A stretch of 64,000 bases of DNA from Kaistella faecalis. Lineage in GTDB: Bacteria; Bacteroidota; Bacteroidia; Flavobacteriales; Weeksellaceae. Made by a program: the position numbers and the translations under genes. The stretch is from positions 2,123,783 through 2,187,782 of the forward strand of contig NZ_CP078067.1 in the NCBI RefSeq assembly GCF_019195395.1. Reading direction: 5' to 3'. The notes under the pieces were generated by a model. That model was not told where the DNA came from, did no database searches, and saw only the letters and a program-made list of their open reading frames with translations. The first letter of the stretch is position 1; each line of letters begins with the position of its first letter. Positions 18,165 through 26,081 of this stretch are shown one piece after another.

Positions 18165-18884
18165 TTGAATACAGTTAAGCCATACAATACCGAAGCCGGG
18201 AAAAAGCGTGAAGTTGAAGAAATGTTCGACAATATTGCTCCGAAATACGATCTGTTGAACCACGTACTTTCGATGAAAATCGATGTCCTTTGGCGAAATA
18301 CACTCGTGAAATGGTTAAATAAAGACCAGCCAAATGAGGTTTTGGATGTGGCTACAGGAACGGGAGATCTCGCCATTACAGTTCACAAAGGAACGGGTGC
18401 AAAGGTTGTAGGTTTCGATTTGTCGCAGCAAATGCTGAATGTAGGTATTGATAAAATAAAAAAACTTAATTTAGACGGCGAGATCAGCATGATAAAAGGA
18501 GATGCCGAAAACATGCCTTTCGAAAGCAATAAATTCGATGCTGTTACCGTTGCTTTTGGAGTTAGAAATTTCGAGAATCTTGAAAAAGGTCTTGCTGAAC
18601 TGAGAAGGGTAGTAAAGGAGAATAAAAGTGTTTATATCTTAGAATTTTCGAAGGTGGAAGGCTTTATGGGACCTTTATACATGTTTTACTTTAAAAATAT
18701 TCTGCCGCAGATCGGTAAATTAGTATCTAAAGACAACCGTGCTTATACTTATCTTCCGGACTCTGTAAACGCATTTCCGTTCGGGGAGAAGATGAAAAAT
18801 ATCTTGCTTCAGACAGGATTTAAGACGGTAGAATATAAAAAACTAAGCTTAGGTATCGCAACGATTTATAAGGCAACCAAATAG
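18165..18884 (+). CDS. menG: Demethylmenaquinone methyltransferase
   Basis: Cytoplasmic SAM-dependent C-methyltransferase of 239 residues (UbiE/MenG family) for the last step of menaquinone synthesis. KREVEEMFDNIAPKYDLLNH (14-33) is the family start, SAM motif I is DVATGTGD (61-68), and NAFPFGEKM lies near the C-terminus. The start codon is TTG at 18165: the next ATG would remove the conserved N-terminal helix. Bacteroidota use menaquinone and not ubiquinone, so MenG is the better name. The porT gene begins one base after its stop codon. Confidence 0.93.
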   Translation: MNTVKPYNTEAGKKREVEEMFDNIAPKYDLLNHVLSMKIDVLWRNTLVKWLNKDQPNEVLDVATGTGDLAITVHKGTGAKVVGFDLSQQMLNVGIDKIKKLNLDGEISMIKGDAENMPFESNKFDAVTVAFGVRNFENLEKGLAELRRVVKENKSVYILEFSKVEGFMGPLYMFYFKNILPQIGKLVSKDNRAYTYLPDSVNAFPFGEKMKNILLQTGFKTVEYKKLSLGIATIYKATK

Positions 18885-18885
18885 T

Positions 18886-19671
18886 ATGAGGAACACCGTA
18901 TTGAAAATTAATTTAATTACCGCAATTTTTGTAGTATCCTCGCTTAATGCGCAACTCTTCCGAAACAAAGACCGGATGGATAATCTGGAAGGTTTTGATA
19001 ACCAGAAATTCAGTTACGGATTTTTTCTAGCGGGCAATAATTACGATTATAAGATGGTGCTGAATCCTATGTTTGGCATGGATGGCCAGAAAAATCTTGT
19101 GCAGAGTAAATCTTCTTACAGTTTCGGAGCCGGATTAATAGGCAAACTACGGCTGAATGATCATTTCGATTTAAGATTTGAGCCCGGACTTCAGTTTGTA
19201 GAACGTGAACTGATGTTCAACACCCAATCAAACGACCAGTATGCGGGCGGAACCAACTCCAATACACCCTTCACACCCAGAACTTTAACGGACGCAGATA
19301 AACTCAGAACCGTGAAATCTACCTATGTGGATTTACCTCTTTTAATAGAAGTTCATGGGGACAGATGGTACAATTCACGTCCATATGCAGCAGCAGGAGT
19401 TAACTGGATGATGAATCTTCAGTCGAATAGCAAAGCCGCAGATGATAATTCACAGGGACTTTTCCGTACAACCGCGAGTAATTTCGCGTGGTCAGCAGAA
19501 CTCGGGATTCAGTTTTATTTCAGCAGATTTAAACTGACGCCGGGATTCCGCGGTACATTTATGATCAATGACGAAATGGTTGCAGATAATCCAGATACCC
19601 CGCCTTACTGGACTTCCGCAATCAGCAGTGCCAAAACACGGGCGCTGATGTTCGTTCTTAAATTCGAATAA
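18886..19671 (+). CDS. porT: PorT, type IX secretion / gliding outer-membrane protein
   Basis: Outer-membrane beta-barrel protein of 261 residues. The signal peptide (1-22) ends in LNAQ. An eight-stranded barrel follows with YGFFLAGNNYDYKM, FEPGLQFVERELMF, STYVDLPLLIEVHGDRWYNS and a C-terminal strand ending in aromatic-hydrophobic ALMFVLKFE, as expected for BAM insertion. Assignment to PorT rests on the VDLPLLIE and RPYAAAGVNW motifs and on its position right after menG, a gene order I recall from related flavobacteria. PorT is needed for T9SS assembly; a T9SS cargo (M1 peptidase, 32217) is encoded in this window. Confidence 0.82.
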   Translation: MRNTVLKINLITAIFVVSSLNAQLFRNKDRMDNLEGFDNQKFSYGFFLAGNNYDYKMVLNPMFGMDGQKNLVQSKSSYSFGAGLIGKLRLNDHFDLRFEPGLQFVERELMFNTQSNDQYAGGTNSNTPFTPRTLTDADKLRTVKSTYVDLPLLIEVHGDRWYNSRPYAAAGVNWMMNLQSNSKAADDNSQGLFRTTASNFAWSAELGIQFYFSRFKLTPGFRGTFMINDEMVADNPDTPPYWTSAISSAKTRALMFVLKFE

Positions 19672-19692
19672 ATTTTGACTTACAATATTACT

Positions 19693-19724
19693 AAAGAGAA
19701 GACAATCAGTGTCTTCTCTTTTTT
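19693..19724 (+). terminator. Terminator of the menG-porT operon
   Basis: A 12-base perfect stem (AAAGAGAAGACA and its complement, 19693-19704 and 19710-19721) with a 5-base loop and a T run, 22 bases after the porT stop. Confidence 0.88.
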
Positions 19725-19809
19725 ATTTCAAGATATTTTTAAATATTCTGCCAATTCAAATTAAAATTTTATATTTTTGCTTAATAGTTAGAATTAATTA
19801 AGCCTGAAA

Positions 19810-20112
19810 ATGCTCAAGGATTTAGAAAATAATTTTTCGGTTTTAGAAAAAAGGATTTTGAACGTAAGCAAGAATTACCAGAATCTGAACGAAAAATATT
19901 TGGAATTATCACAGGAGCATGAAACACTGAAGAAGAAATATGATGAGGAAAGAAAAAAAAGCCAGGTTTTAGCAGAAGAACAAAAACATATAAAGCTTTA
20001 CTCAGCAATTACCGGTAACCCAGATCATAACCGACTGATGAAAAATCACATCAACAGGTTGATTAAAGAAGTGGATCACTGTATTGCAGAACTTCAAAAC
20101 AGCGGATTGTAA
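19810..20112 (+). CDS. Small coiled-coil protein coupled to zapA
   Basis: Protein of 100 residues, almost wholly predicted coiled coil: heptads run from MLKDLENNF through about residue 60, with many Lys and Glu. The C-terminal 40 residues contain GNPDHNRLMKNHINRLIKEVDHCIAEL. Its stop overlaps the zapA start by one base (TAATG), so translation is coupled. I do not recognise a named family. By position and fold it may be a partner of ZapA in divisome assembly, comparable in shape to ZapB of proteobacteria; this is inference. A TATTTTTG box at 19772-19779 may be the promoter. Confidence 0.8.
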   Translation: MLKDLENNFSVLEKRILNVSKNYQNLNEKYLELSQEHETLKKKYDEERKKSQVLAEEQKHIKLYSAITGNPDHNRLMKNHINRLIKEVDHCIAELQNSGL

Positions 20113-20399
20113 TGGAAGTAAGAAGAATTACCATCAGCATTGCCGGAAGAAATTATCCGCTCAATGTTCCCGCTGCAGAAGAAGAAACCCTTCGGAAAGT
20201 AGGGAAACAGATTGAAGTGATGATTAAAGATTTTGAACAGAATTTTGATGTGAGAGATAAGCAGGATGCCCTCGCGATGTGTGCCTTAAAACTCGGTACC
20301 AATGCAGAAGTATCCGTTATCACAAACGAAAAAAACATAAATGCTTCCAACGAGCGGTTGATGAAAATTAATCAGCTGCTGGAAGAATTGGAAAAGTAG
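20112..20399 (+). CDS. zapA: Cell division protein ZapA
   Basis: Cytoplasmic protein of 95 residues that binds and bundles FtsZ. The N-terminal strand pattern RRITISIAGRNYPLNVPAAEEETLRK is the ZapA globular head (given in part: ITISIAGRNYPLNV), and the rest is a dimerising helix. Length fits the family (about 95-110). The start overlaps the previous stop, so it is translated with the coiled-coil gene. A structured RNA and rny follow. Confidence 0.88.
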   Translation: MEVRRITISIAGRNYPLNVPAAEEETLRKVGKQIEVMIKDFEQNFDVRDKQDALAMCALKLGTNAEVSVITNEKNINASNERLMKINQLLEELEK

Positions 20400-20422
20400 A
20401 TTTTTCTTTTCCGCAAACAACT

Positions 20423-20592
20423 GCCTACAATAGTTCTAACACATTACAGGTAAACTCAACGCTAAACAATTACCGGACGAAAGTTCACTTAATGGCGCGC
20501 CGACTTGCTCGGATTACAGAAAGTGGAAATCAGTTCAAATCGTGTTGATTAGGAGTTTACTCTATATCACTGAATTATTGTGGGCTTTTTTT
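20423..20592 (+). ncRNA. ssrS: 6S-like regulatory RNA (6S-Flavo type)
   Basis: The space between zapA and rny has no ORF but a long-range folded structure. GCCTACAATAGTTC (20423-20436) pairs with GAATTATTGTGGGC (20572-20585) over 14 bases, with two G-U pairs. Inside, GTAAACTC (20450-20457) pairs perfectly with GAGTTTAC (20553-20560). The T run at 20586-20592 completes an intrinsic terminator. An RNA of about 170 bases closed end-to-end as one irregular rod with a central open region matches 6S RNA, which mimics open promoters and binds RNA polymerase. Position after zapA is also where 6S lies in E. coli. A covariance-model hit would settle it. Confidence 0.72.
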
Positions 20593-20617
20593 ATTGATGA
20601 CAATTTAAACTAAGTAT

Positions 20618-22189
20618 ATGACAACAACCGCCATTATTATCGGTATTGTTTGCCTTGTAATCGGAGCTGTAATCGGAATGTTATTTTCCAGAAGTTCCCT
20701 TAATGCAAAGGCAAAATTCATCGTACAGGATGCAAAGAAAAATGCCGAAAACCTTATAGAAAAAGCCACCGTTCAGGCAGAATCCATCAGAAAGGAAAAA
20801 CAGCTGCAGGCAAAAGAAAAATTCATGGAACTGAAATCTCAGCACGACGCTGATATCCAGGCCCGCGAAAAGAAAATGCAGGATGCTGAAAAGAGAATCA
20901 AAGACAAAGAAAACAAACTCAACGACGAACTGAGTAAAACCGGGAAATTAGAGAAAGATCTGGACCGTCAAATTTCCGATTACGGTAAAAAACACGAAAT
21001 TCTCGAAAGAAAACAGCAGGAACTTGATGTTGCAACCGCCCAGAAAGTTGAAATGCTGGAAAAAATAGCCAATTACTCTGCCGAAGATGCCAGAAACGAA
21101 TTGGTAGAAGCCATGAAATCTGAAGCGAAGACAAGAGCGCAGGCCCATGTTCAGAGCATTATGGAGGAAGCCAACCTGAACGCAAAACAGGAAGCAAGAA
21201 AGATCGTTATCCAGACCATTCAGAGAATCGGGACCGAGCAGGCGATTGAAAATTCAGTATCGGTGTTCAATATTGAATCTGATGAGGTAAAAGGTAGAAT
21301 TATCGGTAGAGAAGGTAGAAATATCCGTGCTTTAGAAGCTGCAACGGGTGTTGAAATCATCGTTGACGATACCCCGGAAGCAATCCTCCTTTCCTGTTTC
21401 GATCCTGTAAGAAGAGAGATCGCAAGACTTTCGCTTCACCGATTGGTTACCGACGGAAGAATTCACCCCGCGAGAATCGAAGAAGTGGTAGAGAAAACCA
21501 AGAAACATATTGAGGAAGAAATTATCGAGGTTGGTAAAAGAACCGTTATCGATTTAGGCGTTCATGGTTTACATCCGGAATTGGTGAAGATTGTAGGCCG
21601 TATGAAATTCCGTTCGTCTTACGGGCAAAACCTCCTTCAGCACTCCAGAGAGGTTGCGAACATCGCTGCTACCATGGCGGCAGAATTAGGATTAAATGTT
21701 AAGTTGGCTAAAAGAGCAGGTTTACTTCACGATATCGGTAAGGTTCCTGAGCAGGAATCTGAACTTCCACATGCACTTTTAGGAATGCAGTGGGCAGAGA
21801 AATACGGCGAAAATGCGGAAGTGGTAAACGCAATTGGTGCCCACCACGACGAGGTTGAAATGACTTCATTGCTTTCACCGATCATTCAGGTAGCTGATGC
21901 GATTTCCGGAGCGAGACCAGGTGCGAGACGTCAGGTTCTGGAATCCTATATCCAGAGACTGAAAGATCTGGAAGCTGCTGCGTTAAGTTTTGACGGTGTT
22001 TCCAGTGCTTATGCGATTCAGGCTGGACGTGAGCTACGCGTGATGGTTGAAAGCGGAAAAGTAAGCGACGATAAATCTGCACAGCTTTCTTATGATATTT
22101 CAGAGAAAATTCAGAATGAACTTACATATCCCGGACAGGTAAGAGTAACGGTTATCCGCGAAACCAGATCGGTTAATATTGCAAGATAA
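20618..22189 (+). CDS. rny: Ribonuclease Y
   Basis: Membrane-anchored endoribonuclease of 523 residues that starts mRNA decay. A single N-terminal helix (about 2-24, [18 protein letters not shown]) is followed by a long coiled coil (25-190), a KH domain with [19 protein letters not shown] (about 227-245), and an HD phosphohydrolase domain with the metal pair His371-Asp372 in LLHDIGK. Start ATG 20618 is 26 bases after the end of the 6S-like RNA, so it needs its own promoter or read-through. The domain order and length match the family. Confidence 0.95.
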   Translation: MTTTAIIIGIVCLVIGAVIGMLFSRSSLNAKAKFIVQDAKKNAENLIEKATVQAESIRKEKQLQAKEKFMELKSQHDADIQAREKKMQDAEKRIKDKENKLNDELSKTGKLEKDLDRQISDYGKKHEILERKQQELDVATAQKVEMLEKIANYSAEDARNELVEAMKSEAKTRAQAHVQSIMEEANLNAKQEARKIVIQTIQRIGTEQAIENSVSVFNIESDEVKGRIIGREGRNIRALEAATGVEIIVDDTPEAILLSCFDPVRREIARLSLHRLVTDGRIHPARIEEVVEKTKKHIEEEIIEVGKRTVIDLGVHGLHPELVKIVGRMKFRSSYGQNLLQHSREVANIAATMAAELGLNVKLAKRAGLLHDIGKVPEQESELPHALLGMQWAEKYGENAEVVNAIGAHHDEVEMTSLLSPIIQVADAISGARPGARRQVLESYIQRLKDLEAAALSFDGVSSAYAIQAGRELRVMVESGKVSDDKSAQLSYDISEKIQNELTYPGQVRVTVIRETRSVNIAR

Positions 22190-22208
22190 TTCTGATTTGA
22201 ACAACATT

Positions 22209-22243
22209 AAAAATCCTTCCATTGTTTTGGAAGGATTTTTTTT
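22209..22243 (+). terminator. Terminator of rny
   Basis: Stem AAAATCCTTCC/GGAAGGATTTT with an 8-base loop and a run of eight T residues, 20 bases after the stop codon. Confidence 0.88.
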
Positions 22244-22260
22244 GAAGAATTATAGATTTT

Positions 22261-22725
22261 TTAGAGAAAGGGCTTCATTTCGTCCTCGATATTTTTCCGC
22301 AGATCCATGAGTTTAATGGCGTATTTTACCATCTGCTTCTGATGTTCGGTTTCAGGGATAAATTCGGGAACCCGTACGGAATTTCCCTCATCATCTACCG
22401 CGACGAAAACAATAATACAGTGCGTCTTTTTTTCGAATTCGTTGCGTTTAATATTTCTGGAAAAAACATTAATTGCAATTTGCATACTTGTGGTTCCGGT
22501 ATAAATCACTTCGGCTTCAACTTTTACGATGTGACCGATTTTTATTGGCGAATAAAAACGGATTCCACCTACATAAACGGTTACACAGTAGCTGGAACTC
22601 CAGGAACTTGCACACGCGTAGCCCGCCTGATCTATCCATTTCATAACGCTGCCGCCATGAACATTTCCTCCATAATTCACGTCGCTGGGTTCCGAAATAA
22701 ACTGAAAGACCGTTTTAGTCACCAT
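22261..22725 (-). CDS. Acyl-CoA thioesterase (hotdog fold, YciA/ACOT type)
   Basis: Cytoplasmic thioesterase of 154 residues hydrolysing acyl-CoA. The active-site region NYGGNVHGGSVMKWIDQAGY (residues 17-36) is the hallmark of the YciA/cytosolic acyl-CoA hydrolase family: Asn and Gly residues before the long helix and an Asp on it. A C-terminal helix (130-150) is also typical. It is divergent from the ArsC-like gene with a 71-base gap. Chain-length preference cannot be read from sequence. Confidence 0.87.
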   Translation of the reverse strand: MVTKTVFQFISEPSDVNYGGNVHGGSVMKWIDQAGYACASSWSSSYCVTVYVGGIRFYSPIKIGHIVKVEAEVIYTGTTSMQIAINVFSRNIKRNEFEKKTHCIIVFVAVDDEGNSVRVPEFIPETEHQKQMVKYAIKLMDLRKNIEDEMKPFL

Positions 22726-22796
22726 TATTTTCTTAAATTTAAATAAAGATATTGATTAAATTTTTAAATTCCTTTTATAAACCCTATTTTTGAAAC

Positions 22797-23147
22797 ATGA
22801 AAAAAGTATTTTATTTAAAAACCTGCGATACCTGTTTGAAAATTCTTAAGAAATTTAATCTGAAGGATTGGGAGCACCGGGAAATAAAAATAAATCCTGT
22901 AACTCCTGAAGAACTGGAGGAAATGTACAAACTTGCGGGTTCATATGAAGCGCTTTTCAGTAAAAAATCTAACCAGATCAAACTCCGTGAGATCGACGCT
23001 AAGACGCTGCAGGAAAACGACTATAAAGAACTGATCCTTGATCATTATACTTTTTTGAAGCGCCCGGTATTTATGACAGATAAAGAAATTTTTATCGGCA
23101 GCGAAAAGAAAACTGTTGAAGCATTACGCGCACATTTTGCAGATTAA
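22797..23147 (+). CDS. ArsC/Spx-family thioredoxin-fold protein
   Basis: Cytoplasmic protein of 116 residues with an arsenate reductase (ArsC)/YffB fold. The N-terminal active loop is CDTCLK (Cys10 and Cys13), a CxxC pair, and the C-terminal part has LKRPVFMTDKEIFIG, the conserved RP-containing segment. True ArsC enzymes use a different second site, and no ars genes are nearby, so a general thiol-redox or YffB-like role is as likely as arsenate reduction. A TATTTTTG box at 22785-22792 ends only four bases before the ATG, implying a near-leaderless message or another promoter. Confidence 0.83.
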   Translation: MKKVFYLKTCDTCLKILKKFNLKDWEHREIKINPVTPEELEEMYKLAGSYEALFSKKSNQIKLREIDAKTLQENDYKELILDHYTFLKRPVFMTDKEIFIGSEKKTVEALRAHFAD

Positions 23148-23150
23148 ACC

Positions 23151-23491
23151 ATGAAATTCCTTGCGGTTTTTCTCTTTTTCCTTACCGTGAATTTACAGCA
23201 CAGACTGTTTACAAAACCCCCACAGGCACAAAATATCATTTATCAGACTGCCGGATGGTAAACAATGTGTCTTCCGCATTAAGTGTAGAGAAAGCCCTGA
23301 AAGAAGGTTTAGCACCGTGTAAAATTTGTGAGCCGCCAATTGGAACGGTTTCCGGTCTGGTTTCAAAGCCTAAGAAAGCCTCAGGCCAGAATTCTACCAA
23401 CCGCTGTTTCGCCACTACAAAAGCAGGAACACGCTGCAAGAGAAATACAAGTATCGGCAACAATTTCTGCTTCCAGCATTTGCCGGACTAA
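23151..23491 (+). pseudogene. Secreted cysteine-rich protein gene with a one-base frameshift
   Basis: An ATG at 23151 encodes 16 codons of a signal peptide (MKFLAVFLFFLTVNLQ). The expected continuation AQTVYKTPTGTKYHLSDCRM is in another frame, entered at about 23198-23200; one added G there would restore a full frame to the stop at 23489-23491. Without it, translation ends after 36 codons. The downstream frame has a YHxxxC...PCKIC metal-binding pattern, as in the tails of some nucleases, then RCFATTKAGTRC with a final CFQH, a small zinc-knuckle motif. The gene starts 3 bases after the ArsC-like gene. It is either a young pseudogene or a sequencing error. Confidence 0.72.
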
Positions 23492-23555
23492 GTTCCATAC
23501 TTTACGTTCTGAATGTGACATAATTTCCTGAAGATCAGCTTTGTTAAGTAATTTT

Positions 23556-23584
23556 GTCCGCGAATTGTCGCGGGCATTTTTTTT
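23556..23584 (+). terminator. Terminator after the frameshifted gene
   Basis: Stem CCGCGA/TCGCGG with a 4-base loop (23558-23573, extendable by two pairs), followed by eight T residues. It would end the ArsC-like and cysteine-rich gene transcript. Confidence 0.8.
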
Positions 23585-23634
23585 GCGTAAAACATACTAA
23601 TCTTATCAAATGTTTAACTTTTAAATTTAATGTC

Positions 23635-24063
23635 ATGTCAAATTTAATCAGAAGAAACAGCTTTTTCGATGACTTTATTACAAAGGATTTGTTTGAGTTC
23701 AACAGACCCAAATTTGCACAGTCTGAATTAACCTTGCCGTCCGTGAATGTGAAAGAACTTGATAATGGTTTCGAAATCCAAGTAGCTGCGCCAGGCATTA
23801 AGAAAGAAGATTTCAAGATTAATCTGGAGCGCAATGTTTTAACCATTTCCAGTGAAAGCAAAACCGAGAACGAGGAAAGGGATGAGAAGGGAGCATTTAC
23901 CCGCCGTGAGTTTAATTACAGCTCATTCAGCCGTTCCTTCACGCTGCCGGAAGACGTGGAATCCGAAAAGATAGAAGCGGCCTATGAAGACGGTATTCTG
24001 AAGATCACGGTTCCGAAAAAAGAGGTAACCATGCAGAATGTGAAGACGATTGAAGTGAAATAA
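23635..24063 (+). CDS. Small heat shock protein Hsp20
   Basis: Cytoplasmic ATP-independent chaperone of 142 residues. An N-terminal arm (1-38) is followed by an alpha-crystallin domain with LDNGFEIQVAAPGIKKEDFK-type strands (in part VAAPGIKKEDFKI), FNYSSFSRSFTLPEDVE and the closing YEDGILKITVPKKE. A short C-terminal tail has no clear IxI motif beyond VKTIEVK. The start is ATG 23635; an earlier in-frame start would lie within the preceding terminator and is rejected. Single-gene unit, likely heat or stress induced, but no known operator (CIRCE) is seen. Confidence 0.92.
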   Translation: MSNLIRRNSFFDDFITKDLFEFNRPKFAQSELTLPSVNVKELDNGFEIQVAAPGIKKEDFKINLERNVLTISSESKTENEERDEKGAFTRREFNYSSFSRSFTLPEDVESEKIEAAYEDGILKITVPKKEVTMQNVKTIEVK

Positions 24064-24085
24064 AATTAGTTGACTGTAATAAACA

Positions 24086-24117
24086 AAAAACCGTTTGAAT
24101 TTTCAAACGGTTTTTAT
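24086..24117. terminator. Bidirectional terminator between hsp20 and gcvT
   Basis: AAAAACCGTTTGAA and its complement form a long stem (24086-24115) with A and T runs on both sides, between convergent genes with stops at 24063 and 24137. Confidence 0.88.
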
Positions 24118-24136
24118 TTATATCGAAAGAGGTCTT

Positions 24137-25219
24137 TTATACAAAAGGAAGTTTTACCACTTTCGCAGGAATACTTTTATTTCTGATCTGAATAAAAATA
24201 TCAGAACCTACTTTAAAGTTTGGTTTGGCGACATAAGCCAATCCAATTCCGATATTTTTCATGGGACTCATGGTTCCCGATGTTACTTTTCCGATTTCGT
24301 TGCCTTCAGCATCTACCACAAGATAATCGTGTCTTGGGATTGCTCTTTCCTGCATTTCAAAGCCGACCAGTTTTCTGGTAACCCCTTCTTCTTTTTGTTT
24401 TGCAAAAGTTTCTTTGTCTACAAAATCTTTATCAAATTTGGTAATCCAGCCCAAACCGGCTTCCATTGGCGATGTGGTGTCATCAATATCGTTTCCGTAA
24501 AGACAGAATCCTTTTTCTAACCTCAAAGTATCTCTGGAAGCTAATCCGCACGGCATTAAACCGAATTCTTCGCCAGCTTCGGTTAACGCATCCCACATTT
24601 TTACCGCGTCTTCATTTTTAAAATAAATTTCGAAACCACCGCTTCCCGTATAACCGGTGTTGGAGATAATCACGTTGGAAATTCCGGCAACGATACCTTC
24701 ACTAAAATGATAAAATGGAATTTCTGCAAGATTAGAATCTGTAAGTTTCTGCAGCGTTTCCGCAGCTTTCGGACCCTGAACCGCAATCAGCGACATTTCA
24801 TCTGAAGCATTCGTCAGTTGAGCACCGAATTTTTCGTTGTATTTGGAGATATGGTCCCAGTCTTTCTCAATATTGGAAGCGTTTACCACCACAAAATATT
24901 TTTCGTCTGCCATTTTGTAAACGATAAGGTCATCTACAATTCCGCCGCTTCCATTAGGCAGACAGGTGTATTGTGCTTTTCCGTCTTCCAGGGTGTCAAC
25001 GTTGTTGGTCGTAACATACTGCAGCAAATCTTTTGCGGTAGGGCCTTCAACGAAAAACTGTCCCATGTGTGAAACATCAAAAATTCCAACTTTTTCGCGT
25101 ACAGCAAAATGCTCATCAGTAACTCCGGAATATTGCACAGGCATTTCAAAACCTGCAAAAGGCACCATTTTTGCGCCCAGAGCAACATGCTTGTCAAACA
25201 GGGCAGTCTTTTTATTCAT
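24137..25219 (-). CDS. gcvT: Glycine cleavage system aminomethyltransferase (T protein)
   Basis: Cytoplasmic tetrahydrofolate-dependent enzyme of 360 residues that releases ammonia from the aminomethyl-lipoyl H protein and forms methylene-THF. Conserved segments include [15 protein letters not shown] (20-34), [21 protein letters not shown] and [18 protein letters not shown] with the catalytic Asp near residue 100 (VDDLIVYK). Length matches the family. As usual in Bacteroidota it is not beside gcvH or gcvP here. A hairpin repeat (25281-25350) lies in its upstream region. Confidence 0.94.
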   Translation of the reverse strand: MNKKTALFDKHVALGAKMVPFAGFEMPVQYSGVTDEHFAVREKVGIFDVSHMGQFFVEGPTAKDLLQYVTTNNVDTLEDGKAQYTCLPNGSGGIVDDLIVYKMADEKYFVVVNASNIEKDWDHISKYNEKFGAQLTNASDEMSLIAVQGPKAAETLQKLTDSNLAEIPFYHFSEGIVAGISNVIISNTGYTGSGGFEIYFKNEDAVKMWDALTEAGEEFGLMPCGLASRDTLRLEKGFCLYGNDIDDTTSPMEAGLGWITKFDKDFVDKETFAKQKEEGVTRKLVGFEMQERAIPRHDYLVVDAEGNEIGKVTSGTMSPMKNIGIGLAYVAKPNFKVGSDIFIQIRNKSIPAKVVKLPFV

Positions 25220-25280
25220 TTCTTCTAATTTATTTTATTGTTTTTATTTAGGAGCATTGGCTCAGTTTTTTATCCTAAAA

Positions 25281-25350
25281 CCCGTCCCGCTTTCCGCTGT
25301 ATCTTTTGCTTTGCTGCGCTTCGCAAAAGGATGCCACTTCAATCGGGGCT
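25281..25350. repeat. Hairpin-type dispersed repeat, copy 1
   Basis: Lies between gcvT and idi. The left arm CCCGCTTTCCGCTGTATCTTTT and right arm AAAAGGATGCCACTTC (given in part) plus ATCGGGGCTA are almost identical to those at 55762-55843, while the centre differs (a short TTTGC...GCAAAA stem here, a GGTGATTTCGC stem there). The arms can pair as a long imperfect hairpin. No ORF is present. Shared arms with variable self-complementary centres fit a palindromic intergenic repeat family. Confidence 0.72.
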
Positions 25351-25369
25351 ATAATTTAGCGTAGTTTTT

Positions 25370-25882
25370 TTATTCGAGGTGTTGCTTGTATTCTTTAAGA
25401 ATAATTTTAAACCATTCCGTGAAACTTTCCGGATTTGCCGACATTTCCTTATCCAGTTCATCAATAGAAATATACCGAACTTCCGAAACTTCCTCTTCAT
25501 TCAGTTTAAATTCTCCTTCGAAATTTCCGGTGAAGACATGATCCAGTTCGTGTTCCCACAAATTCTGGCCTACATCTGCCTTATAAAGAAAATTAAACCG
25601 GTAAGTTAGCGGCGTTTCGATTCCCAATTCTTCCTTCAACCGGCGTTCTGCGGCTTCCAAATAGGTTTCCTCCAGTCGCGGGTGCGAGCATACTGCGTTG
25701 GTCCACTGGTTAGGCGAATGGTATTTGTCGGCAGCTCTTTTCTGCAACAGCATTTCACCTTTGTCATTAAATAAAAAAACTGAAAATGCACGATGCAGAA
25801 TCCCATTTTCATGAGCCTGCATTTTATCCATGACGCCTAGAATTTCGTCCTTTTCAGAAACTAAAACCACTTGTTCTTCCAT
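25370..25882 (-). CDS. idi: Isopentenyl-diphosphate delta-isomerase, type 1
   Basis: Cytoplasmic Nudix-fold isomerase of 170 residues that interconverts IPP and DMAPP for isoprenoids. TNAVCSHPR holds the catalytic Cys65, and HELDHVF holds the acidic residue Glu112. Metal-site histidines are in HENGILHRAF (24, 30) and CSHPR (67). The Nudix-like helix is EAAERRLKEELGIE (77-90). ATG 25882 is preferred over a TTG at 25891 because the latter overlaps the -7 box. The promoter ends about six bases before the ATG, so the message is nearly leaderless. Confidence 0.94.
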   Translation of the reverse strand: MEEQVVLVSEKDEILGVMDKMQAHENGILHRAFSVFLFNDKGEMLLQKRAADKYHSPNQWTNAVCSHPRLEETYLEAAERRLKEELGIETPLTYRFNFLYKADVGQNLWEHELDHVFTGNFEGEFKLNEEEVSEVRYISIDELDKEMSANPESFTEWFKIILKEYKQHLE

Positions 25883-25888
25883 ATCACA

Positions 25889-25920
25889 CAAATTTAAGTT
25901 TTAAAAATTAGGTACTCAAA
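25889..25920 (-). promoter_or_regulatory. Promoter of idi
   Basis: Minus strand TTTG (25920-25917), a 20-base spacer and TAAATTTG (25896-25889) fit the Bacteroidota promoter pattern in full. The ATG of idi lies six bases beyond the -7 box. Confidence 0.65.
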
Positions 25921-26081
25921 TTTTTGTGAAATTTTAATAACCCAACCATTAAAAATCACCGGTCACAATTAATGTTATCTTACGTTTTCTGGCAGATTTT
26001 ATGGCATCCATTTGCGGATTTTAGATTTATATGCCTGTGAACCAACGAAAATTTGTAATTTTGCTCCTTAAAATTCAAGCG

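Noticed and set aside
22797-23147. Arsenate resistance locus
   Set aside because: No arsR, arsB or acr3 gene is nearby and the CxxC loop suits YffB/Spx-like proteins too.
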